Shown piece by piece: positions 51,267 to 61,803 of a stretch of DNA of 64,000 bases. The notes under the pieces are model-generated. The model saw only the letters and a list, made by a program, of their open reading frames with translations, made no database searches and was not told the DNA's origin. Position 1 is the first letter of the stretch, and each line of letters begins with the position of its first letter. Origin of the DNA: Pseudomonas parafulva (lineage in GTDB: Bacteria > Pseudomonadota > Gammaproteobacteria > Pseudomonadales > Pseudomonadaceae); NCBI RefSeq assembly GCF_000800255.1, contig NZ_CP009747.1, positions 2,232,001 to 2,296,000 of the forward strand, read 5' to 3'. The position numbers were made by a program, and so were the translations under genes.

Positions 51267-51626
51267 TCAAGAACCCGAGATGCAAGCCGTCGCTGCAGTG
51301 CGCACATCGCCCAGGCGCAGCGGGAAATTGTTCAACCGTTCATGCACCTTGATCGAGCTGCCACTGCCTCGTTTGTCGATATCGAACAGTGCCGCCGGAC
51401 CGACACCGGCCGTGAGTTTCTGCGGCACGATCAGACGCAAGCCATCGCCGCGCACTTCCTCGACCAGTGGATCACGCGTCTCGCTCAACTTGTCCTTGAT
51501 GCAGTCAGCGTACTCGCGCGGTGTCTTCCCAGAGATCACGTCCATCGTCTCGCGCGACTCCTCCAGTTCCGACACGCTCACGCAACCGCCCAGCACCAGT
51601 GCCGCAGCCAGCATCGTCCACTTCAT
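51267..51626 (-). CDS. Small lipoprotein of unknown function
   Basis: A 119-residue protein with lipobox L-G-G-C (Cys15). The mature part contains TPREYADCIKDKL, a short acidic region, and a C-terminal LRLGDVRTAATACISGS. Cys42 and Cys115 may form a disulfide. I do not recognise the family, though similar short lipoproteins are common in Pseudomonas. ATG 51626 is preferred because it begins the lipoprotein signal. It diverges from the DUF1883 gene. Confidence 0.72.
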   Translation of the reverse strand: MKWTMLAAALVLGGCVSVSELEESRETMDVISGKTPREYADCIKDKLSETRDPLVEEVRGDGLRLIVPQKLTAGVGPAALFDIDKRGSGSSIKVHERLNNFPLRLGDVRTAATACISGS

Positions 51627-51788
51627 CGACCACCTCTGTGCCATTCAAAGAACAGCTTCGACCGTATTGCGGCGGTTTTGCTCCCCGACCTGTCACTTTT
51701 ATCCTGCAGGCGCATGTCGAGCCCGGCAGCCGGGTGGGACATCGTGGTATCTTGGCGGTTTTGCAGAAACGACCTTGCGGGGCCCTCC

Positions 51789-52091
51789 ATGAAATTCATA
51801 CACCAGCGCGAGCACCTGAATGAAGACGATATCGTCGTCATCGAATGCTCCCAGCGTTGCAACATTCGTCTGATGAACGACGCCAACTTCCGCAGCTTCA
51901 AGAACGGCGGTCGTCACACCTATCATGGCGGGCTGTTCGATCGTTTCCCGGCGAAGATCTCGGTGCCCAGCACCGGATTCTGGAACATCACGCTCGATGC
52001 GGTGACTACCCGGCCGATCTCGGTGACGCGCAAGCCGGCCTTTACCCACAAGATCAAGATCATCCGTCGTTCCTCGTCGAAACTTGGATAA
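51789..52091 (+). CDS. DUF1883 family protein
   Basis: A 100-residue protein starting MKFIHQREHLNEDDIVVIECSQRCNI. The pattern V-x-x-S-x-x-C-N-x-x-L-M-N-D-x-N-F and the later HTYHGGLFDRFPAKISVPSTGFWNITLD match DUF1883, a small beta-rich domain. Some members are found fused to TIR or other signalling domains. Here it stands alone with a 56-residue gene six bases downstream. The function is unknown; a small-ligand or nucleotide sensor has been suggested for the family. Confidence 0.82.
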   Translation: MKFIHQREHLNEDDIVVIECSQRCNIRLMNDANFRSFKNGGRHTYHGGLFDRFPAKISVPSTGFWNITLDAVTTRPISVTRKPAFTHKIKIIRRSSSKLG

Positions 52092-52097
52092 GCCCTC

Positions 52098-52268
52098 ATG
52101 ACCCAGAACATCAAGTACGTCATCAAATACAAGCTCGACGGTGAGCGGCGCTGGGACTTCGCGGTGATGCCCGATGCCTCCGAAGAACAGGCGTTGCAAG
52201 CGCTGCGCAAGATTCACGGCGACGATACGCAGAAAATCAGCGATATCCAGGTCAGCAAAGCCCTGTAG
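52098..52268 (+). CDS. 56-residue conserved-looking small protein
   Basis: A short gene, ATG 52098 to TAG 52268, six bases after the DUF1883 stop and 24 bases before the next gene. The protein (MTQNIKYVIKYKLDG...) is soluble: two beta-type strands followed by a helix (EEQALQALRKIHG) and a polar end. The tight spacing on both sides, the absence of other coding in this gap and the normal codon use indicate a genuine gene. The ribosome-binding site (GGATAAGCC) is moderate. I do not recognise a family. Confidence 0.7.
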   Translation: MTQNIKYVIKYKLDGERRWDFAVMPDASEEQALQALRKIHGDDTQKISDIQVSKAL

Positions 52269-52292
52269 AACCCTCGCAAGGAGCGCCGCCGC

Positions 52293-54236
<1,944 letters not shown>

Positions 54237-54237
<1 letters not shown>

Positions 54238-54917
54238 TGCCACTGGACGCCAGCGACCTCGGCGCGATCTGGTTGACGCTCAAGCTGGCCAGCCTCACCA
54301 CGCTGATCCTGCTGCTGCTGGGTACGCCCATCGCCTGGTGGCTGGCGCGGACTCGATCCTGGTTACGCGGGCCGATTGGCGCGGTGGTGGCTCTGCCACT
54401 GGTGCTGCCGCCGACGGTGATCGGCTTCTACCTGCTGATCGCCCTCGGCCCACATGGCTGGCTGGGCCAGGCTACCCAGGCGCTGGGGCTGGGCACCGTG
54501 GTGTTCAGCTTCACCGGGCTGGTGATCGGCTCGGTGGTGTACTCCATGCCCTTTGTCGTGCAGCCCTTGCAGAACGCGTTCAGCGCCATCGGCCAGCGTC
54601 CATTGGAAGCGGCGGCAACCCTGCGCGCTGGCCCCTGGGACAGCTTCGTGCACGTGGTGCTGCCGCTGGCCAGACCAGGGTTCGTGACCGCCAGCATCCT
54701 GGGCTTTGCCCACACCGTGGGCGAGTTCGGCGTGGTGCTGATGATTGGTGGCAACATTCCCGACAAAACCCGCGTGGTCTCGGTGCAGATCTTCGATCAC
54801 GTCGAGGCCATGGCCTATTCGCAAGCGCACTGGCTGGCCGGCGCCATGCTGGTGTTTTCCTTCCTGGTGTTGCTGATGCTCTACGCCGGCCGCCGTGGCA
54901 AAGCGACTTGGAGTTGA
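54237..54917 (+). CDS. modB: Molybdate ABC transporter permease ModB
   Basis: A 226-residue inner-membrane permease with about five to six helices. The ATP-binding protein contact loop [25 protein letters not shown] (near 124-148) is the conserved EAA motif. The start overlaps the modA stop by one base, and modC starts one base after the modB stop. Confidence 0.96.
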
Positions 54918-54918
54918 G

Positions 54919-56010
54919 ATGAGCTCACGCTTGAAGGCGCGCCTGAAGCTCGCGCGCGACACATTCACGCTGGACGTCGACCTCGATCTGCCCGGCCGCG
55001 GCATCAGCGCCTTGTTCGGCCACTCCGGATCCGGGAAAACGTCTTGCCTTCGCTGCCTGGCCGGTCTGGAGCAAGCCGATGAGGCTTTCATCCAAATCAA
55101 TGGCGAGGTCTGGCACGACACCGAGCGTAACCTGTTCGTCCCACCCCACCGCCGCCCGCTGGGCTATGTATTCCAGGAGCCCAGCCTGTTCCCGCACCTG
55201 TCGGTGCGCGGCAACCTGGCCTTCGGCTGGCGCCGAGTGGCGGCGAGTGAACGCAAGGTGGAGTTGGACCAGGCCTGCCAATTACTGGGTATCGGTCACC
55301 TGCTGGAGCGAAAACCGAGCACGCTGTCAGGCGGCGAGGCGCAGCGAGTCGGTATCGCCCGCGCACTGCTCAGCAGCCCACGCCTGCTATTGATGGATGA
55401 ACCACTGGCCGCACTCGACGGGCCCCGCAAGCGGGAAATTCTGCCCTATCTGGAGCGCCTGCATGACGAGCTGGACATCCCTGTGGTGTATGTCAGCCAT
55501 GCCCAGGACGAAGTGGCGCGCCTGGCCGACCACTTGGTGTTGCTGGAGCAGGGCAAGGTCATGGCCAGCGGCCCGATTGGGCCGACGCTGGCGCGCCTGG
55601 ATCTGTCGCTGGCTCAGAGTGAAGACGCCGGCGTCGTGCTCGAGGGGGTCGTGGTCGGTCATCAACCGGATTACGGCCTGTTCGACCTGCGCTTGCCCGG
55701 CGCGGTGGGCCCTACCTTGCGCATCGCCCACCAGCACCTGCAAGTCGGCAGCACGCTGCGTCTCAAAGTCCAGGCACGCGATGTGAGCCTCACCCTTGCC
55801 CAGGACACGACCTCTAGCATTCTCAACCGCTTGTCGGTGACCGTGAGTGAGTGCCGCGCCGCTGACAACCCCGCGCATGTCCTGGTCAGCCTCGATGCCG
55901 CTGGTAATCCGCTGCTGGCACGCATCACCCGGTACTCCGCCGACCAACTTCAGGTGCAGCCCGGACAGAGGCTGTGGGCGCAGATCAAGTCGGTGGCGCT
56001 ATTGACCTGA
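54919..56010 (+). CDS. modC: Molybdate ABC transporter ATP-binding protein ModC
   Basis: A 363-residue ATPase driving molybdate import. Walker A GHSGSGKT is at 34-41, the signature LSGGEAQRV near 135, Walker [13 protein letters not shown] near 157, and the switch His in YVSHAQDE near 195. The C-terminal Mop/TOBE domain (about 290-355) binds molybdate and inhibits transport when cytoplasmic levels are high. ATG 54919 directly follows modB. Confidence 0.96.
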   Translation: MSSRLKARLKLARDTFTLDVDLDLPGRGISALFGHSGSGKTSCLRCLAGLEQADEAFIQINGEVWHDTERNLFVPPHRRPLGYVFQEPSLFPHLSVRGNLAFGWRRVAASERKVELDQACQLLGIGHLLERKPSTLSGGEAQRVGIARALLSSPRLLLMDEPLAALDGPRKREILPYLERLHDELDIPVVYVSHAQDEVARLADHLVLLEQGKVMASGPIGPTLARLDLSLAQSEDAGVVLEGVVVGHQPDYGLFDLRLPGAVGPTLRIAHQHLQVGSTLRLKVQARDVSLTLAQDTTSSILNRLSVTVSECRAADNPAHVLVSLDAAGNPLLARITRYSADQLQVQPGQRLWAQIKSVALLT

Positions 56011-56054
56011 GCAACTAGGTCACGCCCGTTGTCCACCGATCAGACGATTGGTCG

Positions 56055-57080
56055 ATGGACGACGCCATGCCCGAGATCACCCTGCCCCGCACCCTGCACT
56101 ACGTCGACGACACTCAGCCCGGCTTGAGCCGCAAGCGTTGGCGCGATCGCTTCATCTACCTGGACCCGGACGGTAACCGAGTCCGCGACAAGGAGGTGCT
56201 GGCGCGCATCGCAGCCCTGGTGATTCCCCCGGCTTACACCGATGTGTGGATCTGCCTGGACCCACAGGGCCACCTACAGGCCACCGGCCGCGATGCCCGT
56301 GGACGCAAGCAGTACCGCTACCACGTGCAATGGCGAACCTTGCGCGACGAACACAAGTACTCACGCATGCTGGCTTTCGCCCAGGCCTTGCCGAAATTGC
56401 GCAGGCAACTGGACGTGCATCTGTCACGCCCTGGCATGGATCGGGAAAAAGTCATGGCGCTGGTGGTCAGTCTGCTCGACAACACACTGATCCGTATCGG
56501 CAATCGCCAGTATCTGCGTGACAACAAATCCTACGGACTGACTACCCTGCGCAACCGCCATGTCGAGGTCAAGGGCAGCACCATTCGCTTCCAGTTCCGC
56601 GGCAAACGCGGGGTCGAGCACAGCATCACGTTGCGCGACCGTCGCTTGGCTCAACTGGTCAAGCGCTGCATGGAGCTGCCGGGCCAGGAGCTGTTCCAGT
56701 ACGTGGACGACAGCGGCGAACGCCACCGCATCGGCTCAGCCGATATCAACCTGTTCCTCCAGCAACTGACCGGCGCCGACTTCACGGCCAAGGACTATCG
56801 CACCTGGGGCGGCAGCACCCTGGCGCTGAATTTGTTGCAGCCCCTGGCGTGGCAGCCGGAGACCGAGGCCAAGCGCCAGGTCACGACGATAGTGCGGGAA
56901 GTCGCCAGCCGATTGGGCAATACGCCAGCGGTCTGCCGCCGCTGCTATATCCACCCTGCGGTGCTGGAGCATTTTCACTTGGGTCGCCTGGCCGACCTGC
57001 CGCGCGTGCGGGCACGCAAGGACATGGAGCGCGAGGAGGTCGCCTTGCTCGGTTTTCTTCGGGCACTGGAGGCGCTATGA
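56055..57080 (+). CDS. DNA topoisomerase IB (poxvirus type)
   Basis: A 341-residue eukaryotic-like type IB topoisomerase that relaxes supercoils through a 3'-phosphotyrosine. The nucleophile is Tyr298 in CRRCYIHP. Active-site arginines are visible at Arg166 (YGLTTLRNRHV) and Arg249 (DYRTWGG). The N-terminal domain (IYLDPDGNRVRDKE...IPPAYTDVWIC) is the DNA clamp. Such enzymes are scattered in proteobacteria, and their role beside topoisomerase I and gyrase is unclear. The start could also be ATG 56067. It lies between modABC and rsmE. Confidence 0.92.
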   Translation: MDDAMPEITLPRTLHYVDDTQPGLSRKRWRDRFIYLDPDGNRVRDKEVLARIAALVIPPAYTDVWICLDPQGHLQATGRDARGRKQYRYHVQWRTLRDEHKYSRMLAFAQALPKLRRQLDVHLSRPGMDREKVMALVVSLLDNTLIRIGNRQYLRDNKSYGLTTLRNRHVEVKGSTIRFQFRGKRGVEHSITLRDRRLAQLVKRCMELPGQELFQYVDDSGERHRIGSADINLFLQQLTGADFTAKDYRTWGGSTLALNLLQPLAWQPETEAKRQVTTIVREVASRLGNTPAVCRRCYIHPAVLEHFHLGRLADLPRVRARKDMEREEVALLGFLRALEAL

Positions 57081-57342
57081 AGTGCCATTGATTGCGACTA
57101 TATCCAACATAAATCAGAGAAATTTCCCATAGACGCGCTGGCACCCTATTCTTGCCATCGAGCACCTTCGCCGGACTGATCTCATCAGGTCAAAACGGCA
57201 CCTGCACCGAAGAACGCCTGGAGATTTCGCCTGAGCAGGAATTTATAGCGTACCAAAGCGTCTTTACTGAGAAGGAAGAGGGACTCGCTCCCACCGCCCT
57301 GGCAAATGCCTGGCGGATTTCTACATCACCAAGGAGAAGTAC

Positions 57343-57540
57343 ATGCTGATACTCACCCGCAAGGTTGGCGAGAGCATCGTCATCAACGATGACATCAAGG
57401 TCACGATTTTGGGCGTCAAGGGCATGCAAGTGAGAATCGGCATCGATGCACCGAAAGATGTCCAGGTGCACCGTGAAGAGATCTTCAAACGCATTCAAGC
57501 CGGCAGCCCTGCGCCAGAAAAAAACGACGACTCACACTGA
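57343..57540 (+). CDS. rsmE: CsrA/RsmA-family translational regulator (RsmE type)
   Basis: A 65-residue RNA-binding dimer that blocks ribosome-binding sites carrying GGA motifs; in Pseudomonas it is countered by small RNAs of the RsmY/Z type under GacA. The core [12 protein letters not shown]...[31 protein letters not shown] is complete, with the RNA-contacting Arg in VHREEI. The longer C-terminus and the position beside mod genes fit RsmE rather than RsmA. The ribosome-binding site AAGGAGAAGT itself contains a GGA, consistent with autoregulation. Confidence 0.9.
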   Translation: MLILTRKVGESIVINDDIKVTILGVKGMQVRIGIDAPKDVQVHREEIFKRIQAGSPAPEKNDDSH

Positions 57541-57617
57541 TCGCTCACCCAAGTCGCACGGATGCGCTTGCCGCTGCCCATGACCGCAGGACTCGACCTG
57601 CGGCTCAGGCAGAGGGA

Positions 57618-57977
57618 TCAAGCCTGCAACAGCGCGCGAACCTTGGCGATCATCTTGTCCATGTCGAAGGGTTTGTCGAACACAGCCTCGAACAGCTCTG
57701 GCCGTACGCGTCCCTGGCTGGCCTGAGCACCACTCATCAGAATCACCGGTAGCCCGGTGAGGTGCAGCTCGTCGCGAATCGCTTGGGCCAGCTCCTCGCC
57801 ATTGAGTACCGGCATCATGTAGTCGGTAATCACCAGGTCCACTGGACAGGCTCTGAGCGCATCGAGTGCCTTGCGTCCGTTGCTGGCCTTTTCCACCACG
57901 AACCCTTCGTCCTCCAGGGCAAAGCCTAGGATTTCAGCGATCAGGTATTCGTCATCGACGATCAGAATGGTGTTCAT
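57618..57977 (-). CDS. Single-domain response regulator
   Basis: A 119-residue CheY-like receiver with no output domain. The phosphoacceptor Asp52 (VITDYMMP), acidic pair Asp8-Asp9, Ser82 (ILMSG) and Lys102 (FDKPF) are all intact, so it should be phosphorylated. It starts eight bases after the KaiC-like gene and is the last of a three-gene unit with a PAS kinase. Output must be through protein contact. Confidence 0.92.
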   Translation of the reverse strand: MNTILIVDDEYLIAEILGFALEDEGFVVEKASNGRKALDALRACPVDLVITDYMMPVLNGEELAQAIRDELHLTGLPVILMSGAQASQGRVRPELFEAVFDKPFDMDKMIAKVRALLQA

Positions 57978-57985
57978 CGCCCGCC

Positions 57986-59431
57986 TCAGCGGTCCCCCGA
58001 GGCTGTTGCGGTACCCGACAGCACGCCCTGAGTGCCAACGAAGGCATTGCGCAAGGTTATGCCCGTGGGCCCGATGGTCAGCTCGTGCAGTGACGGGTCG
58101 TAGTGACTGTCACGCACCTTGAGAATCGAAAGCACCCGGCGCAGTTGCGAATCCAGTTCGACGAAACGCATGAGCAGCAGGTTGTCGACGATACTCGACA
58201 GATCCGGTGCCGGCGCAGTGATTTCCGAACCGAACAGGTCGCGCATTTCCCAGGTCAGCAGCACACTGACGCCCTGCGCACGCAGCTCTGCGGTCAATGC
58301 GCGGAAAAAACCATTGAGACGATTGGGGTCCGAGGCCAAACGACCGAAGGCGCCGAGGCTGTCGATCACCACGCGCCGGGCGCCGGATGCGCGTACCTGA
58401 GCCAGCAGGCGTGCGCCGACCTCGTCCAGCAAGCCTTCGGTAGTCGGCTGCCAGCTCAATAGCAGGGCCCCACAACGCTCCATCTCGACGAAGTCGTAGC
58501 CCAGCGAGCCCGCTTTCAAGCGCAGGCGGGCAGGCGTTTCGTAGAAGCCAAAGTGCAGCGCAGGCGCCTCTGGCGTGGCGGCGGCGAGAAACGCCAGCCC
58601 CAAGGACGACTTGCCCACCCCGGACGGGCCCATGACCAGGCTCACCGACCCTTCGGCCAAGCCGCCGCCGAGCATCTCGTCCAGCGTGCTCACGCCGGTG
58701 GTCACGAGCTTGAGCGTGGCCGAGCCCAAGTCGCTCGGATGGCTGTACAGCGCCTCCAGTCGCGGATAGACCTGCAGCCCGGCCTGGCTGATGCGGCATT
58801 CGTGGCGGCCGGACAATGCGCCGCTGCCGCGGGTCTTTCGCAGTTGCACATGGCGCACCGCACGGCTGCCGTCGAGTTGTTCGCCCAGTTCGATGACACC
58901 ATCGACCATGGTGTGTTCTGGGCTGCCTTCCTCCAATCGAGCACTGGTCAGCAGCAGCACCGTGCAGCCGGCGAACGCTGCATGCCCCTGCAACTGCGCG
59001 ACGAATTTCTTGGTATCCAGGCTGGTCTCGGCGCGCGAGCGCGCATTGAGCAGGCCATCGACAATCAGCAGGCTGGCGCGTTGACGTACGATCTCCTGAC
59101 GCAGCAGTCGCACCACGGCCTCCAGCCCCTCTTCCTGCAGCGTGTCGAAAGCGCTGAGGAACAGGATCTGATCGCCCACCAACGACGCGTCGAAGAACTC
59201 CAGCGTCGACAGGTACTGGAACAGGCGCTCGTGGGACTCGCTCAGCAACGTCGCCACCAGGACGCGGCCGCCCTGCGCCACATGACCGGTGGCGACCTGG
59301 TTGGCGAGGATGGTCTTGCCCGCGCCCGGCGGGCCCTGAACGATGTAGGAGGCACCGGCTACCAGGCCGCCCATGAGCAAGGCATCCAACCCGTCGATAC
59401 CTGTGACCAGCCGCTTGAGTGTTTCTACCAT
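57986..59431 (-). CDS. KaiC-like double-RecA ATPase
   Basis: A 481-residue protein with two RecA/KaiC domains. CI has Walker A GPPGAGKT at 33-40 and Walker B LLIVDGL near 121-127. CII has GPSGVGKS at 268-275 and VVIDSLG near 335. The catalytic Glu pairs of cyanobacterial KaiC are each reduced to one Glu (Ser64-Glu65 in CI, Tyr297-Glu298 in CII). The CII phosphosite pair Ser431-Thr432 corresponds to Ser412-Ser413 here (DLSSIVDN), so autophosphorylation is conceivable. It is encoded six bases after a PAS histidine kinase and before a receiver; kaiA and kaiB are absent. Confidence 0.9.
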   Translation of the reverse strand: MVETLKRLVTGIDGLDALLMGGLVAGASYIVQGPPGAGKTILANQVATGHVAQGGRVLVATLLSESHERLFQYLSTLEFFDASLVGDQILFLSAFDTLQEEGLEAVVRLLRQEIVRQRASLLIVDGLLNARSRAETSLDTKKFVAQLQGHAAFAGCTVLLLTSARLEEGSPEHTMVDGVIELGEQLDGSRAVRHVQLRKTRGSGALSGRHECRISQAGLQVYPRLEALYSHPSDLGSATLKLVTTGVSTLDEMLGGGLAEGSVSLVMGPSGVGKSSLGLAFLAAATPEAPALHFGFYETPARLRLKAGSLGYDFVEMERCGALLLSWQPTTEGLLDEVGARLLAQVRASGARRVVIDSLGAFGRLASDPNRLNGFFRALTAELRAQGVSVLLTWEMRDLFGSEITAPAPDLSSIVDNLLLMRFVELDSQLRRVLSILKVRDSHYDPSLHELTIGPTGITLRNAFVGTQGVLSGTATASGDR

Positions 59432-59437
59432 GACTCG

Positions 59438-60616
59438 CTAGCACCTCTGCTCTGAGGAGGGGATCGGGCTCGATGAAATCGGCAGGTACAGACTCATGCA
59501 CGTACCCTGACCGACCGTGCTGGTCACGCTCACTGCACCACCGCTCTGCTTGGCAAAGCCATAGACCTGACTCAAGCCAAGTCCGGTGCCCTTGCCGAAG
59601 GCCTTGGTGGTGAAAAAAGGTTCGAAGATTCGCGGCAACACCTCAGGATCGATGCCCTGCCCGTCGTCTTCTACGTCGAAGCGCAGAAACGCGCCATGCA
59701 GACCTTCCACCTCGCCACCCAGCACGACCTGCGACACGCCGAGCCGGACGCACCCCTGCTCGGCAATCGCATCGCGGGCGTTGAACACTAGGTTGAGCAA
59801 TACCATTTGCAACTGCCCAACATCCACGTCCATCTGCGGCAGGGCCTCGGCCACGCACGCACGCAGCGCGATACTCTCGGGCAACGCGTGCTCGATCAGG
59901 TTGCAGGTGGAGGCGATCAGCTCGGCAGGTGCGATCAAGGCAGTGTTCAACTGGCGATGGCGGGCGAAACCAAGCAGCACCTGGGTCAACTGCGCGCCGC
60001 GCTGGCCTGCCTCGACGATATGCCCCAGCAAGCTGTCCACGCGCGCGGGATCCGCGCTGGCGCGTGCCAACCGGGCCGAACCCAGGATGATGGTCAGCAG
60101 GTTATTGAAGTCGTGGGCCAGGCCTCCAGTGAGCTGGCCCAGCGCTTCTAGTTTCTGCGCATGGAACAGCTGGGCGCGCATGGCGTCGAGTTGCAGTGAG
60201 GATTCGCGCCGGTCGGAAATGTCACGTGTGACCTTTGCCAGGCCGATGACCTGACCCTGATCGTCGCGCACAACGTCCAGCGCCGTCAGCGCCCAGAACG
60301 GCGTGCCGTCCTTGCGCAGCCGCCAGCCCTCATCTTGGGCCACCCCATGCTCCAGAGCCTGGTTCAGCAGCATGGCCGGCCGACCTTCGGCGCAGTCCTG
60401 GGCTGTGAAGAACAGCGAGAAATGCCGCCCGATCACCTCATCGGCGCGGTAGCCCTTTATGCGCTGCGCCCCCGGATTCCAAGACACCACGTAGCCTTCG
60501 GGATCGAGCATGTAGATGGCGTAATCGACCACTGCGTGTACCAGACGCTCGTAGTGCTCGGCGGGCATGGTTGGCGAAGCGGGACGATCATTCGAAACCC
60601 TGTCATTGAAAACCAT
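59438..60616 (-). CDS. PAS-domain sensor histidine kinase
   Basis: A 392-residue cytoplasmic kinase with no membrane segment. A PAS/PAC domain spans about 22-135 (YAIYMLDPEGYVVSWNPGAQRIKGY). The phosphoacceptor is His168 in GGLAHDFNNLL, and the HATPase part has N-box LVFNARDAI, DDGQGIDP, FEPFFTTK and GTGLGLSQVYGF near 357. ATG 60616 has GGAG five bases upstream and was chosen over the longer frame. It is the first gene of the kinase-KaiC-receiver operon. Its PAS resembles those binding small cofactors, but the signal is unknown. Confidence 0.92.
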   Translation of the reverse strand: MVFNDRVSNDRPASPTMPAEHYERLVHAVVDYAIYMLDPEGYVVSWNPGAQRIKGYRADEVIGRHFSLFFTAQDCAEGRPAMLLNQALEHGVAQDEGWRLRKDGTPFWALTALDVVRDDQGQVIGLAKVTRDISDRRESSLQLDAMRAQLFHAQKLEALGQLTGGLAHDFNNLLTIILGSARLARASADPARVDSLLGHIVEAGQRGAQLTQVLLGFARHRQLNTALIAPAELIASTCNLIEHALPESIALRACVAEALPQMDVDVGQLQMVLLNLVFNARDAIAEQGCVRLGVSQVVLGGEVEGLHGAFLRFDVEDDGQGIDPEVLPRIFEPFFTTKAFGKGTGLGLSQVYGFAKQSGGAVSVTSTVGQGTCMSLYLPISSSPIPSSEQRC

Positions 60617-60752
60617 GCGAGCTCCATGAGCACGACCAGCAGCAGTGGAATTGAGCCTAGTTGATTGATCCAGTGTCCAATACATACAGCAATGACAGCA
60701 AGTCGGGATTTACCCTATAGTGCCCATGCCCTCATGCGCTTGTGGAGCCTGA

Positions 60753-60965
60753 ATGACAACCAATTATCGGCTACTGAGTCTTCAGCGCGATCTGATGAAC
60801 ACTGCACAGCAGATCGACCAGTTGTGTCGAGGCTTGGAAGGCCATGCGCGCTTTCTGCGTCACTCGGTGCATCCCGAAGACGCCAACACCATGGGTGAAC
60901 AGGTTCAGGAACTGCGCGACAGCGCGCAAGACATGCGCGGCATCGCTCATACCATCCATCCGTGA
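60753..60965 (+). CDS. Small helical protein of unknown function
   Basis: A 70-residue soluble protein with a GGAG site six bases before ATG 60753. It is almost wholly helical: two amphipathic helices (SLQRDLMNTAQQIDQLCRGLEGHARF and MGEQVQELRDSAQDMRGIAHTI) joined by HPEDAN, which suggests a small bundle or dimer. I do not recognise a family. It diverges from the PAS kinase and ends just before the tRNA-Leu promoter. Confidence 0.7.
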   Translation: MTTNYRLLSLQRDLMNTAQQIDQLCRGLEGHARFLRHSVHPEDANTMGEQVQELRDSAQDMRGIAHTIHP

Positions 60966-60977
60966 AACGGCCTGCGG

Positions 60978-61006
60978 TTGACTGATCTATAACGATGGGT
61001 TATAAA
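60978..61006 (+). promoter_or_regulatory. Sigma-70 promoter of tRNA-Leu
   Basis: TTGACT (60978-60983), 17 bases, TATAAA (61001-61006), then the GC-rich discriminator GCGCCCC. It implies a tRNA leader of nearly 60 bases. Confidence 0.7.
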
Positions 61007-61069
61007 GCGCCCCTGATTGCATGGCCCTTCAGCATTGAAGCGTGCCGGTCGAATGACCCGATCACCTGT

Positions 61070-61154
61070 GCGAGTGTGGTGGAATTGGTATACACAGCAG
61101 ACTTAAAATCTGTCGGCGCAAGCCTTGTGGGTTCGAGTCCCACCACTCGCACCA
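61070..61154 (+). tRNA. tRNA-Leu (anticodon UAA)
   Basis: An 85-base class II tRNA with encoded CCA. The acceptor arm GCGAGTG / CACTCGC pairs, the anticodon loop is CTTAAAA (UAA, leucine), a variable arm is present, and the T loop is TTCGAGT. Confidence 0.96.
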
Positions 61155-61164
61155 TCTCCCTCGT

Positions 61165-61192
61165 CCAAGGCGCCTGATCAGGCGCCTTTTTC
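61165..61192 (+). terminator. Terminator after tRNA-Leu
   Basis: AAGGCGCC TGATCA GGCGCCTT followed by TTT. Confidence 0.88.
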
Positions 61193-61208
61193 GTGTCAGT
61201 GCTTGCCC

Positions 61209-61400
61209 TCAGTCATTCGGATCATCGTGCCAGGCAGGATGATCCTCTTCGTCGTCCAGGTCTTCGTCCGAGTAGTCGTCGTCCTCAATATCGTCTTCCA
61301 TGCCTTGGGCGTCGGCCTCCAATGGCTGAGACTCGTAGAGGAATTCGTGATCGAGCAAGTGATCGTGCTCGGGCTCGAGGAGATCGTCTTCGTCGTGCAT
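61209..61400 (-). CDS. Highly acidic small protein
   Basis: A 63-residue protein in which nearly half of the residues are Asp or Glu, with six His and almost no basic side chains. ATG 61400 has a GGAG site seven bases upstream. The sequence has no hydrophobic core and is probably disordered; acidic plus His composition would bind divalent metal ions or basic proteins. I know no named family. It converges on the tRNA-Leu terminator. Confidence 0.72.
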   Translation of the reverse strand: MHDEDDLLEPEHDHLLDHEFLYESQPLEADAQGMEDDIEDDDYSDEDLDDEEDHPAWHDDPND

Positions 61401-61524
61401 CGCTGGCTCCAGGTTCGAGGATGCTTGTATAGGCGTCTTGACCCCGCAGGTCAACCGTAGCCAGGGTTAACGTTGCCTTAACCGCCACGGGCTTATGTTG
61501 GTGCGGCTCCCTTCAGAACGTCTT

Positions 61525-61549
61525 GCCCGCCGCCACGGCGGGCTTTTTT
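61525..61549 (+). terminator. Orphan rho-independent terminator
   Basis: GCCCGCCG CCA CGGCGGGC followed by six T. No plus-strand gene precedes it. Confidence 0.85.
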
Positions 61550-61661
61550 GCTGTCTGCGTTCGTTGATTCACACACATGCTGAAACAGTCTATGGACGCG
61601 GCTTTCACAAAATGCCGACATTCCCAGAGGCATAGTCACTTGGCTTCGATACGTTCTTCTG

Positions 61662-61688
61662 ACCCGCCCACATGGCGGGTTTTCTTTT
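61662..61688 (+). terminator. Second orphan terminator
   Basis: ACCCGCC CACAT GGCGGGT followed by TTTCTTTT. Confidence 0.75.
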
Positions 61689-61803
61689 GGGCTCGACAGC
61701 CCTCACGCCCCGTCTCCATTCATAGCCCTCAGCCATCAGTTCCGGTGCATTTACTCAGCACGTTCGCTACGATCGGCCCTCGCCCGCCCATGATACTGAG
61801 TCG

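Larger units (their letters stand above)
61401..61803. other. Gene-less interval with two plus-strand terminators
   Basis: About 400 bases with no convincing protein gene. It contains an inverted repeat GGTTAA...TTAACC near 61467-61485 and two terminator hairpins ending at 61549 and 61688 that have no gene in front of them on their strand. One or two small RNAs could be encoded here. Confidence 0.45.

Noticed and set aside
57139..57155. A sigma-54-like promoter (TGGCAC...TTGC) upstream of rsmE
   Set aside because: The GG and GC elements are 12 bases apart instead of the required 10.
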